64,000 bases of DNA. Source: Cladochytrium replicatum. Its lineage: Eukaryota > Chytridiomycota > Chytridiomycetes > Cladochytriales > Cladochytriaceae. The translations under genes and the position numbers were made by a program. Of the stretch, positions 21,041 through 32,800 are shown one piece after another (positions within the stretch are counted from its first letter, which is position 1; each line of letters starts with the position of its first letter). Below the pieces are notes generated by a model. It did no database searches, had not been told where the DNA came from, and was given only the letters and a program-made list of their open reading frames with translations. The stretch is from NCBI GenBank assembly GCA_025526935.1, contig JAHLKD010000098.1, positions 144,773-208,772 on the forward strand, written 5' to 3'.

Positions 21041-23305
21041 TCACTCCCACAGCCATTGTAGAAGGTTTGGCTTGTATGCCAGGTACTGCACAACATGTCC
21101 ACACATCTTAGTCATCAAGTCCAGCAATTCGAGCGATAAGTTGCTCACGGTGTCGCAATATTGATGATAGCAGGGATCCATAGGTTCATTTGCCACACTA
21201 TTCGAAGCAAAAAAGGTCCTCATCAGTCCCTGCTCATGTCGCCAAAATGGTATCCACTTACCCGCTGAAGCAAAGTGCGTGGATCATGTTCAAGCATTCA
21301 AAGGTTAGTGGTTCCAATTTTTCAACTTGCAAAATAGAAACACTTACCCAAAACGCTTCTGTTGCTCAATCTGAACAACCGTTTATCAGCGAATCTTGCA
21401 TCCAATCAACATCGCACTCACAGTTTTAATACGGCCGGCACCGGTCTCCACACCTCCAGCAGGCACACCGACTTGTAGGAACGAGAAGTGATCACTTCCC
21501 ATGTGCAGCGGTCGCAGCTCGTAGTTCTTTCCCGGCAATCGATTCTCAAAGTAATTGGTGTAAACTTTCTGAATCTTTACATTTGGACTGCTCAAGGTTG
21601 TGTTTGCTGTGTACGTGGTTCCATCGTGGATACCTGATATTATAGGACTGTCAGGGTGGAATGAAGTTACCTATAAAAGGCGAACTCACCAGGAGAACCG
21701 TTGGGAGAGCTTTAATTATGGGAGAGAAAAGGGATCGATCAGCATGAAACTCGGAATTCTGGCAGAATTTCATACCCAACCATGTCCTGATTATCATTCA
21801 AAGTATTGAATAATGTGATGATTAGGGATAGAGGAGCGAAACAATACTGGTTTGGCTTACGTGGTTAAGATTCAGTGCAATCTTCATGAAATTGGTTGTC
21901 AGCTGGAGGTATGAAATTTCAGCGGACAAAAGTACTCACCTTTCCAAGCTCCTTCTTTGCCAACAGATTTTCAGCGTAAAAAATGCTGCCCAATCTACCT
22001 TCCTCTTCCGCCGCCCACCATCCAAATCGCACCTTGTTCACCACATGTTTAGAAAGCCCGGTACTGTACAGCTGAAGAGCGATTTCCAACAATGCCGCAG
22101 ATCCTTTAATTTATAATCGAGCGGCATAAGACAATTGCAGCAAGAAAGCATAATTCCCTTACCGGAACCATCGTCGTTGATCCCGCTTCCGTACTCGACG
22201 CCGTCAAGATGGGCCCCAACCAGAACAACAGAGTTCTCATCTCCGCCAGGAGTCTCCGCAAGAACATTGTAAGTTTCCACATTCTCGATCTGCCCTGTTC
22301 GTGATAACCGAAGGAATGCAGAGGTGGTTGGCGAAACGTAGCTCGTTAGTGACTCGCCGAGCCAAGAATTTTGTGGCGCCATGATCAAGAATTCGGGCCA
22401 CGAGGCCATCGGTTTAATGCCGTCATTGAGAATCGAAAATCGATAAAGCTCTGCTTTCTGCAGCACAATACTTTGAGGAACGCAGTGCAAAGGCGTTAAT
22501 GAACGTACCATAGATTTGGTGAGTGCTTCCTCCGCCTCGCGAGCAGACCAAACGTCCAAATCGACAAGGTTTGAATCATCCACAATCGTCAAGAATAGGC
22601 CCACAACGCCGAGTTGCGAGTAGAAAATGTTGGTTCCGCAGGTTCTGACTGCACTCGCGGTTGCGACAACATGGTAAGCCGCCGAGGACTCCGTGTTTTT
22701 CCATTGCTCAGGATCACAATATCGGGTTCCCTCGAAACGCTTGACCGTGATTCCGAAATTTTCGTAAGACTCATATGGATAGATGACCGACGCTGTTCGA
22801 AAGTTATCAGCATGCCTAGTTTAAGATACCTTTCTTCTCGCTCACCTTTGTTGTCGATAACCGCTTTTCGATCCGGTCCGAAGAATTCGAACTCGAGCAA
22901 CTCTTGTCGGTAAAGAGGAACGATGAATGGTTGGACGGTGATTTCATAGTCTGTATGTTCCTTCAATTGCTCCACAAAATACTCGACGGTAGCGTCGTAT
23001 CCTTTCGAGCCGACCGATCGATTCGGCACTTTTCCATCAGCGGTCGAAGCGGCAGCGGCAATCTCGAGTTGCTTGAGGTGCACAAGAGCTCCGGAAGCAC
23101 TGACGGTCTTGGCGAGATCGATTTCCTTGTACAGATCTGTCGATAATGAGAATGAAGATAATGGAAGGAATATGTTCATACCAGAGAGTGTGTAGCCCAC
23201 CACAATGGTGATAGCGAGTACCGCCACTGTAAGCAACCCTTTGCCGAAGTTGCCAGACTTCCCGGGCAGGGTCCTATTCGAAAGCAGCGGTTGAGATTCA
23301 GACAT
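21041..23305 (-). CDS. M28 metallo-aminopeptidase with N-terminal TM anchor (aminopeptidase Y-like)
   Basis: Eleven exons: 23305-23182, 23136-22846, 22792-22163, 22103-21940, 21881-21861, 21786-21776, 21709-21690, 21633-21422, 21370-21348, 21264-21262, 21197-21041, giving 551 aa. A TM anchor (residues about 24-42) precedes a PA-like region and the M28 catalytic domain. All five zinc ligands are present: His and Asp in VGAHLDG and INDDGSG, Glu in AAEEEGRLGS, Asp in NHDMVG, His in GSDHFSF. The C-terminal DPCYHQYCDT block is typical. The family removes N-terminal residues in vacuole or extracellular space. Exons 5-7, 9 and 10 are microexons; the Asp ligand lies in the 11-nt exon. Exon 10 (3 nt) restores the usual GG before the DPCYH block. 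Skipping it also keeps frame. Confidence 0.9.
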
Positions 23306-24077
23306 TGGTTTCTGAAGGCGATGAGGAATTTCTCAGCGGCACGGGGCTGCGCAGATGCACACAAAAACTAATTTTTTGGGTGTCTAACAGGAAACAAAAA
23401 TCACCGAATTCAAAACAAGCAACACTAAACCAGCCTGACAGGGAAGAGAACTTTGAGCGAATGTGTACACATCCCACGATTGGAGAATATTCAATGGCTT
23501 TGGAGTTGGTAGAATTTAAGAATTGATTTCGTTCCACGGCCCGTACACACCGAGTTGCCAAACTTTTTTTAGTATGTGGTACGTGCGTAAATGAACCTAA
23601 TAATTGCAACTTGCGCTGGGATCAGCTCGTCCGCTGGACCGTATTGACACCACTGTGTTGAGTATGCTTTACCTTGTAAAGTGTGTAAATGAACCTAATA
23701 ACTTCATCTTTGTTCGGATTGTTTTTTGGAGCATCCAACAGCTGGCACAGTCGACCAAGGGTGTACTCGCAACTCTAAAGAATAAAAGGATCTGTCTCAT
23801 CCTGCCGCTATGTCAATATTCATAGCCCTCTTCAAAATATTTATGGAAGGCAACTTTGTCAATACCTAATGCAAAGAAAAGGCAAAATCCAAGCTCACCA
23901 ACCTGATCGTAATTTGTTGTGTATCTTGTAACAGTGCCAGCCAAACTTTCACCTTCTTATCAGATTCTTTTGCCAGGACATTCCCAGGCATTGTTAATTT
24001 GGATGATGTGAGATAAGCACATATCAATCTTCTTAAAAGTATTTCAAGAGAGCTTGGAGAACATCAATCATTTCATT
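23306..24077. other. intergenic, upstream of the M28 gene
   Basis: No supported gene. A GTGTGTAAATGAACCTAATAA-type block occurs twice (about 23585-23602 and 23681-23700), a short direct repeat. Confidence 0.4.
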
Positions 24078-25727
24078 TAAGGTTCGGCGGGTCTGGGTCG
24101 GGTCCAGGTTGTAGAGTCAACCTGGCTAAAACCTGTATGTTTGGTCGGGTATTTCCATGCACCTGCCGGGTCACTGCGGGTAGCAGCGGTATACCTGGAG
24201 ACAAATTTGTTGAACCCCGTACCCAACCCTGACTAGTCCTTTTTGCTGCTCAGGATTGATTTAACTTGAATTAGAAGACTGTATTTACATAAACGCTTTG
24301 TGTCTGTGTGGACAGTATGATATAGCAAACACTATCGTAAAGATGCACGAAAATCCATTAACAATCACATGTTGATAGCCTGTGGAACAGCCCAAATCAG
24401 TCTCTGTAAGGTGTTCATTTCCTCAGAGTCCCATCAACTACTAGTTATGTCCATTGGTCCTGATGAACTGATTGATGTCGTCATTCAAAAAGCAGACTTG
24501 TGTTGCAAGGTTTCCAATCCACCTCAGGGAGCGTAATGGACAACAGATGGTTGATGTATGCCATCCAGAAGTTAGCCACTCGGAAAAATACATGTCTATC
24601 GATGCTCTGAACATACGATAAATTGTGGCAGAAGTACTGAGAGGGTTACTATGCCCAATCTGATTCCCAAGCAAGACGTGCACACGAATAAGAGTAAGGT
24701 TGCTCTGAACACCACTACTTGAGCTACTTGAATACGGTGTTGGTACTGATGCTCGGCTTAAGCGTTCCGCAGATTCATCAAAGATAGGCTGGTAGGATTC
24801 AATTTCAGGGAGTATTTTGTAGTTGACGTTGACAAACTTGATTGATTGTGGTCAAGATGGCAATTTATGTCATGTATAGCTTCATTGATCTTATGCATCT
24901 CCAAGCAGATTCCCTGGACAACTTCCTTCACCAAAATGATAGCCCTGCTCCAGGCTAACCAAAGCGCGAGAGCTCTTGCATCATCCTTGGTAATTCTGCC
25001 AATTGCTTAATAGCTGACGAGATGCTTCTTGGAGCACTTGTTGATGTTGGTGCCGCAGGTGTCGCCACTTCAGAATGAACAGGCTGTCCTTTCAGAGATA
25101 CTAGCTCTTTCCAAGGTGGGCGCACGTGATTTCCATCTTACTCTTCTTAGGGTGCACATAATGCTCGGAAACTGGATTCAGCACAACAACTCACTCAGTA
25201 TGCCACTATATATCGCATGTTCAGAGCGTTAGTGGAGATGTATCCTTCTGAGTGGCTAAGGTTCTGGACTGCATACATCGACGATAGGTCGTCTGTAATG
25301 CTCCCTGAGGTGGATTTGAACCTTGGAAGGCAGGTTTGGCCAAGGATTTCATGCTTTCAAGTGACGACATCGATCGGTTCATCAGGACCGGTTTGGCAAA
25401 AGACATGGCCATGAACCAGATACAGAAACTGATTTGGGCTGTTCCACTTATCAACTTGTGATGGTTTAACGGATTTTTGGACATCTTTACAATTGTGTGT
25501 GTAAATATCATACTGTCCACACAGACACAAAGTGTTTATGTAAATATCTTGTTCTAGCTCATGTAAGGTCACTCTGCAGCAAAACCCCGCTGGTCAGGGT
25601 CAGGTACGGGTTTCCACCACTTCGCGTCCGGGTATACCACTCCTAGCCGCAGTGACCTGGCGGGTGCCTGGACAAACACGACCCGACAAGGGTTTTACTC
25701 GTGTTGCCCCGGACGCGCCGACCCTTA
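24078..25727. mobile_element. palindromic TIR element with two inverted copies of a transposase 3' end
   Basis: The ends are inverted repeats of at least 150 bp: TAAGGTTCGGCGGGTCTGGG at 24078 against the inverse of ...GACGCGCCGACCCTTA at 25727. The inner sides also match in inverse: 24300-24690 (minus) and 25150-25480 (plus) both encode the broken YPSEWLRFWTAYI-type peptide and CTGTTCCAC(C/T)TATCAACTTGTGA. The element is therefore almost a palindrome of one 3' half around a unique 24720-25140 centre. No intact transposase remains. Superfamily unknown; a hAT-type origin is possible but not shown. Confidence 0.7.
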
Positions 25728-26135
25728 GTTGGATTCAACCTTTGGGTATTCTTACTGCGTTAGTACTGTGGAGGGTTGTGATTACATGCTGGTATATGGC
25801 TGGGGCTGCGGGTAGCTTGCTATTCCTCTATATACCTTTCTTTATCAGTAGAACATGATCTATGGCTCACCAACCTGACACAATATTAAGTTTGTGTCGG
25901 TACCAAAAGCGTCACAAAGGGGGTTTTGGAGGCCATCCATTCGAAGATAGAATATATTTATACATGATACTTTTGGGAGGATGCGACAACATGCGTTCCT
26001 CCCGATATGTGTTGTGGGCAAGTGGGTTTTCTGCTTTCTTTTTTCATCTTCAGCTTATGAATGGGTACACAGAATTCAAACTGGGTTCGAAAATACTGAG
26101 GTTGACAGCACCGATTATCGAAATACACATACATT
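25728..26135. other. intergenic, 3' of HSP20
   Basis: No supported gene. Plus-strand frames here (25862-26352) are antisense to or downstream of the HSP20 gene. Confidence 0.5.
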
Positions 26136-26771
26136 TCACTCGCTCAAATTGATCTCAATCTTCCTATGCTGCTTCGCATCCAGATCCTTTGGCACGTTCA
26201 CAGACAGAACTCCATCCTTCAACTGTGCCTGCACCTTCTCCGCATCGATCTTGGTCGGGAACGCAAATGTCCTCTGGAAACTCGACCTCGCCACCGACGA
26301 AGCTGACCGTTCGTTGATCCAGTACGTCGGTTTCGGCTCCTCGTTGCTCTGAACTTCAGTATGCTCGGCCGAGATGTTGGGTGACGCTTCCTGCATCGGA
26401 GCAGAGTCTCCTTTTAGAACGAGCGTGTTGTCATCGATAACCTGGAGACTGATCTGCTCGCGCTTCCATCCAGGAACCTCTGCTTCGATAACGTACTGCT
26501 TTTCCGTTTCTATACCATTATCACTGATTTTTTAGAGAGAAGAGGGATGAGAAGAGTGACTTTTGAGCGTACCTTTTACATCGACAGCGGGCCTTTCTAG
26601 AGCTCCGAGAGAAGTGAACGCAGAATCGAGTGGAGATGTGAAGAACGGATCTCTGAGTAAGTCATTGAATACTCGGTTGGTCAGCGCGGCTGGAGCTAAG
26701 TGACGTGAAGCGAATGGAGAAAGGTCTGAGGCAAGATGCCTGAACTCGCGTGGGAAGAATCGACGGATCAT
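26136..26771 (-). CDS. small heat shock protein (HSP20 / alpha-crystallin family)
   Basis: Two exons (26771-26573, 26509-26136) across a 63-nt intron give 190 aa. The intron removal joins ...PAVDVK to ETEKQYVIEAEVPG, the start of the alpha-crystallin domain (residues about 60-185). Visible family features are YVIEAEVPGWKREQI, a loop rich in Glu/Asn, SFQRTFAFPTKID and the C-terminal DGVLSVNVPK motif. A basic N-terminus of about 20 residues (MIRRFFPREFRH) could act as a mitochondrial signal, but this is uncertain. It is an ATP-independent chaperone that holds unfolding proteins. A TATA box and a short heat-shock element lie upstream. Confidence 0.93.
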
Positions 26772-26850
26772 CGGTTGATATGTTGAGGGTTGTTTGAGTG
26801 TTTGCTTTTCGGTAACCCTTTTCAGCGAACAGCTGGGGCGGCTCCTGATG

Positions 26851-26858
26851 CTTATATA
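26851..26858 (-). promoter_or_regulatory. TATA box of the HSP20 gene
   Basis: On the minus strand it reads TATATAAG, about 80 bp upstream of the HSP20 start codon. Confidence 0.6.
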
Positions 26859-26932
26859 TCAATTGGGAGTCGGAAGCCTCCCGAATGACCACGTTTGTTC
26901 TCGGGTGACACAGGCGCGTCATTTCCAGAACG

Positions 26933-26940
26933 ATCCACAA
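26933..26940 (-). promoter_or_regulatory. candidate heat-shock element
   Basis: TTCCAGAA is one perfect TTCnnGAA pair, about 160 bp upstream of the HSP20 start. A full element normally needs three units; the third is imperfect here. Confidence 0.35.
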
Positions 26941-27142
26941 ATATTTTACACACTTTCTTTTTTAACTACAGAACTCACTGTTTTCACACCAGTAACCTGC
27001 AAAGCACTTGGGAATAACGTCTAAGCAAAGCACAAAAGACAGCGCACCTCCGACACATCATAGAGCAAATCAGCCAAACATAACTAAACTCCAGCGAAAA
27101 GTACAAAAAAAAATATACGAAATTACAAAGAACGACTTGGAG

Positions 27143-28963
27143 CTAATTAGTGTCATTAAACTGCCTTGATACACGCCTCTGCCTGTGCTTTTTGACCTCG
27201 GCTTTCCATCGTCGCCTTCTTTCCTCCCGCGCAGTGGAGTCCTCCTGCAAAAACGCAGGAGTAAATTCCTCATCAGTTAACTGCTGCTCCTCCAGCTGTC
27301 TCGGCTGTCTCTGCTGCCGACGTGGGACCACGTTCGTTTGATTGCGTGTCGCATTCACCGGTCCCTCATCGAATAATACGCACAGCCCTTCCCACCACCT
27401 AGCCATAACAAGTACAACAAAGAAAAGATGGAACTCTACCAGCACACGTGCAAAGGCCAGTGGAGACTCTCTCAGAACCGGGAGCCCACCTCGAAACCGT
27501 CCGGCCTGAACCAGTGGTCCACCCGCATCTTCGATGGGTCTTGCGTTTTGACGTGCGATGCTGTTTGGCGCAGTAGGTGTCCGTGGTCGAGTCTGGCCAA
27601 AGCGTCCAGATTCCGATCTAAATTCACCGCGTGCTAAAGGTGAGGAAGGGGAGGCGATTGGCCTGGTGCGTGAGGCAACGGAGTCCAGAGTATTCGTTCG
27701 AATCATAGGTCGCGGCTTTGGAGACGAGTTGGACCGGCTTTTCGAAGGAGAGTTGGGTCGAGAAAGGGTTATATCGAGGGCTGTCTGTGTTAGAACAGGT
27801 GTGAAGTTGGAATGTAAGAGTTCCTGCGCTTGCTGTTCCTGACGCCTCTTTATGCGACGTTCAAACTTGCGAATCTGTTTCTGCTGGAGTAGATAGAGCT
27901 GCTGCTGATCTCGTAACGAAAGTTGTACCTGTGACATGTCGCTTTCCGAGTCCGACATATAAAAACCCTTCGAGAAACTGTTGAACTGGTTCGGAAAGCC
28001 GACTCCTGGTGGTGAACGATAGGCATGAGGAGCTGCAGATCGCCACTCTTCAAGATTAATGGGTTCTGTTGATTGTGGCACGAATTCATCGACTGCTCTG
28101 ATCTTCGAGGTGGTTGGCCACTCACCGTCCGAATCAAAGTTATAGGTTATGCGGCTAACTGGCGATTGTCTGCAAATGCATTCATCAGGGGGACAGCCAC
28201 AATCATTTGCAGTGAACGATTTTCCACCACCCTCTACATTGAATGGAATGCGGAGAGAGCTTTGCGATCGTATCGTTCCGAGTTTTTGTCGAGAACCCGG
28301 CCGATTGCTGAGGCTAAATACTGGGTCCTCATCGTCGTCCTTGAATGTTGGAGTATTGGAAGCGCGTGGGGTGTCAAATGCCATAAAGTGCGGTGTTTGC
28401 GGACGAGATTCTTCTTCCACAACCTCGGCGGAATGACTGAAGTTGTGAACCGCGCTCTGACCTTCATCAATGAGAGACTGCAATACGTTCATCATTCTAT
28501 TGTATCGTGCTTCCTCTTCGTCAGCAGCAATGTCAGGGGTATCTGCACGGGAGCCGAGTGTGCTGCTACTCGAAGTGGCTTCAGTTGGTGTTGTAGATGG
28601 GGGGCGCCAGGCATCCTTCATGTTCAAGTGCATCCTGCGAAGGAGTTAATTAGATTCACTTTGTCAACGTTTATCAGCGGTCACTCACTGTTCCATGTTG
28701 TTCCTAAGCTCTTGCACAGTCATGGACAGCTGGTGCTGAGAGCTCTGAATAGTATGAAGCGCCTGGAGCATCGAGGAAATCTAGTAGGGTTTGAGAGAAT
28801 ATGAGTAAACTTGCACCAAACGCGCGCGAGTGGACCTTACCTTCACGTTCGTTTCGCCCTGCCCCAGCGAGCTTTCAGCGAACAGTCGCTGAATGAGCCT
28901 GTCGTCAACTTTCAGGCTTTTCGGTGAGACGGCTTTCAGCTTTTGGACTTCCGTTGTGTCCAT
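27143..28963 (-). CDS. coiled-coil / low-complexity protein, function unknown
   Basis: Three exons (28963-28841, 28780-28689, 28634-27143) with introns of 60 and 54 nt give 568 aa. The N-terminal 70 residues form a helical segment (LIQRLFAESSL, then ISSMLQALHTIQSSQHQLSM). A Cys motif, CGCPPDECICR, lies near residue 190. Residues about 290-330 are a charged coiled coil (RDQQQLYLLQQKQIRKFERR). The rest is Ser/Pro/Arg-rich. The C-terminus is basic. A hydrophobic stretch (VEFHLFFVVLVMA) interrupts the polar tail; it may be a retained intron, but the obvious splice sites do not keep frame. No family is recognised. Confidence 0.75.
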
Positions 28964-29853
28964 GATTGCTGTTGTGAATGCAACGAAGTAACGCTGATTT
29001 AGCCAGGTAGCCGCACGAGCTTCGGAAGTTCCGAACCAGCAACGTTGGCACCTCAGACCCGCCTGGAAGGATATTCAGATTTTACTGCCGCGATGTAAAT
29101 TTCAAGTGGGTGTCAAGTGCGAATTAATGCCATTTTACACCGCCATTTGTAATATTGGAAACTCCGCTGTCGTGGGAATGACGCTCAGTGATGAACACTG
29201 AGCACTGCTGTATGGATGTGTAGCTCAGGTTCATCGGATTCCTCTGGACAGAAAGTTTTATGGGCCTCTAAATAAGATGATGGATACTTTCGGGTTGGCA
29301 ACGGAAAAGTCGACAGAAAAGCTCAACAATTGGTACTGAGCTGATGGGGTTCAAGCAAACATACACCCATTATCCTGTAGTAAGTCAGTGAATTTATTTA
29401 GCAGACGATGACTCAAATTTCTGGTTCCGGAGACGATCCCACACCTTGGAAGCAGCACAAGAGTTCCCATCAATGATCTGATGATTATTTCTGTTGTGCC
29501 CAAACAGCGCAGATGCCTTGAAAATCGTAGCGAGCCTCGTGAAAAGAGCAAAGGCAATTCAAATTGAACCGCTCATGTCGTCTGCCATTTCTCAGTGCTA
29601 CCGCCAGTTCGACAACTGGGAGGATATCGAGTTGTTGCTGACATTCTATGGAACCAACCGAATCGTCGACAAACCTAATGAGGTTGAATCCTGCATATAT
29701 TTTAAACTTGGGGATACATATTTAATAAATTTTGATTTTATTATGATCAAAGAATAGCAATGCGGGGAGTCAGGGGCAAAGAGAGTGCATGTGCAGAAAA
29801 TAACTGATCTTGACCCGCCGGGATGGATGTGCCAGATCACCTTTTTGAACCTC
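28964..29853. other. intergenic; one weak coding-like block
   Basis: A plus-strand block at about 29512-29700 (SADALKIVASLVKRAKAIQIEPL...) follows a possible acceptor (GCCCAAACAG) and looks protein-like. I found no start exon or further exons, so it may be a gene fragment. Nothing else is supported. Confidence 0.35.
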
Positions 29854-32800
29854 CTACTTGTCAACGCGAGCCTGTGCTTGTTGGCGCTTCAATCTATTTA
29901 TTCCGATCCCATCCTTTTTCACAGTCGCCGCACCTCCCCGTGTGGGAGTACCCATAATTGCACCTTTGCTGCCAGTTCGACTCGCCGCTGCTTTTGTCTT
30001 TGAAGGCACCTGGGTAGCTGAATTTGAAACTGCCGTCGGCGCTCCGTTTTTATCCGCATTATCCGCGGCCATCTCATCCAGCGTCTTCATGCGTGTGGCA
30101 GCGCCTTTGCCGGAATTTGCGCTCTGCTCGAAACGCCTCACTCTTTCTTTTACAGATGCCGAACGGGCTAAGAAAACTCCGGTTGGTTGTGGGCGGGATG
30201 GTGCAGGATGCGAGTCACAGCCGTGAGAGTGAAGATGCACGACGTTTTGTGGTTTCGCGGGCTCCGCGTTTAGATGTGATGGATCACGATCAAATAAATT
30301 GTTTACACCATCGCTGCATGCAGATGTGGTGTCGTGGGCTGAAGTAATCGCTAATTGTTCCTCACTGGACGTTCGTGAGCCCATCCCTTTCTTGGTCCAT
30401 GCAGATCGTCGCCTCGCGTCTGTTGAGGAAGCTGAATTTGGTCGACCATTCTTTGGTGACCCTTTCTGCTCGGTATCACGAAGTTTGGCCGCTGTAGGAG
30501 CGACAAGTTTTTGTGGTGAAACTAATGGTGAGCCACCGGCAGGCTTCTCCGCAAGAGCAATGGACAGCGAAGCCGGGAGAGGCGAGGAGCTTTGAAGAAC
30601 TGCGATGGCCATGGACCCACGTGTCGGCGTTACAGGTTTTGATGGCGAGTCTCCTTTTCGACTGGTGACGTACTGATAAGTGGTTACTGAAGGTCGATTA
30701 CTTCGTGTGACGCTCTCACGTCCCTGCTGTTTAGATCGATGGCTTTCTTTCGGGGAGCCTTTAGAGCCACGCCTTGGATTCGAGGAACCGTCATCAAAAT
30801 CCCCGCTTCCGCTTTTCTGGAGATACCCATCCTGTGCTTTCTGTGACACAAAAGGGGGCTGCTCAGATGCGGATTGGGTAGGTTGATCAACTGCCGGTTG
30901 AACTCGGTTGATCTCAGCAGAACTTTTGGTTGGAAGAGGGGGCGGAGACGCTGTAACGTCAAGGCCGGACACTCCTTCGCGATGAACGTCTTTAGATTCA
31001 TATCCAAGTTTGTTGGGCGGTGTTTTTTCCAACAAATTTGTCGAAGTTGGAGAAGCAAATGATCTAACCTCAGACGTGCGAGCTGCGGTGCTCGGCTTCG
31101 ACGATGCATAGCTCCCTGAATTCACAGATTGGAAGAACGAAACCTTTTCGGAGATAGCTCCATTCCGGGCGTTTGGAAGTGACTTGGCATTGTCCAAACC
31201 TTTGATTTAAGCATTAGTCAGATTCTCGGGTTTATATATTGAGTCGACTCACTCGATGTCAGCTTTTCTCTTGGTTGGGAAGTCGATGATTCCATCTGCG
31301 ACCTCTCTTGTGATCGTTTTGAGGTGGAAACGGGAATTTGTGATTTTTGCATCCGAACAACAGGAGGGCTCTTTTCTGGTTCCGCTGTTCGATTTGGCTT
31401 CTCCGTATATTTCTCACCATCTTCACATGGGCGCACGCTCTGCACCGAAACTCGTGATTCGTTTGGTGCACTGATATTTGAAGTTTCCACCTTCGACTCT
31501 GGGTCACAAATCTGGTCACCATTTGGTTTTATGCTGTCTCTCGCGTTATCAGCGTAAGGAATGAACGACACCGGCTGTTCATCTTGGGGTTCCGTTAATT
31601 TTTGCACCGGGGTTTCAGCCGGTGTCCCTCGCTCCATTTTGTTTACCCCAGCTTTCTCCGTTATACTCTCGGGTGCAGTGGCGAGTTGACATGATTCTAA
31701 CTCGATGCTTCCGATTGTGACTTCAAAGAGTTCTGCATCTCTTGATTCGATATTGTCTGGTGGCTGAACATCAGATTTGGAGTCAAAAGCAGATTCAGCA
31801 TAAGCGTCTGTTACAGATTCCCTTATCACGTCCTTCGATTCTAACGAGCTCGGCTGTTTCCCGTCGTCTGTCCGCTCGTCCTCGTCGTAATGCTGTTCAT
31901 CAGCACTTTGAGTTTGAAAATCGGCTCTTCGTTGCATCTCAGCCGGATGGTCCCTCTCCCCACGCAGTACCTGAAGTTCTTCGAATGACCCTTCCAGCGA
32001 ATGAGAGACAATTTCGTTTTCCCAAATGGGGGATGCAGGATTAGTCGTCGAATTATCCAAGGGCGGTGCGATGAAAATTTCCGGTGAAGTCTCTTTTTTA
32101 GCAGTTCCTTCGCGGACTTTGCTGACAATTTTCTGCTTCGAATTTTCCACTTCTTCATCATCTGATCCATCATCCCCATCGCTACCTTCTTCAACTGTCG
32201 ATTTTAGAGGGTGCGAATGGAGGTCGCTTCTGGGCTTTGGAGGAAATTTTTTGGCAAAGTCTTGGTGCAAGAACGAGTTTGGCTATTAGAGTTTGAGAAA
32301 ACGATGGTTCTCAAATTACCTTTCAGTAATGCTTTGATCTCCTTCTCGTTTTCCTCCAACGCAACATCTTCCAATGTTTCTCCATCATCCGTTTCAGCGG
32401 TAAGGTCAATAGGACCATCAGGCGGATAAAACCACACGTCGGTCACTTGGGAACCAGGTGGAGCACTTGTGCTGAAATCATCCTCCGTTCTCCCCTGGCA
32501 CTTCCCCAATAGCTTGATTATCTCGATGTGACCCTCTGCGACAGCACAGTGAAAAGGTGTCCAACCCTCCTTATCTTTCACGTTAACCATCGCTCGAACT
32601 TCGTTTCCGATCAAAAGCTGCACAATGTTGGTGTTTCCATGTGTACACGCGAGGTGAAGAGCTGTCAGCCATTGATGCGGTGTACATAAATTGTTGATGT
32701 CCACTGTCAAGTCCACGGGGCTGTCTGTCGATTCCTCCAGTGCATCGCCGAGACCTAGGGTTTCTCGAAGTGTTGGTAGCGTTTCATTATCAACCGGATC

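Noticed and set aside
24078-25727. Firm assignment of the palindromic element to the hAT superfamily
   Set aside because: No 8-bp target duplication could be matched at the two ends and no RNase H-like transposase core is readable.
25862-26352. Plus-strand open frames over the HSP20 region
   Set aside because: They are antisense to a clear alpha-crystallin domain and downstream sequence; no motifs of their own.
27558-27842. Plus-strand 94-codon frame
   Set aside because: Antisense to the Ser/Pro/Arg-rich part of the coiled-coil protein.
28073-28804. 243-codon plus-strand frame
   Set aside because: It lies fully antisense to the coiled-coil gene and spans that gene's introns; composition is that of a shadow frame.
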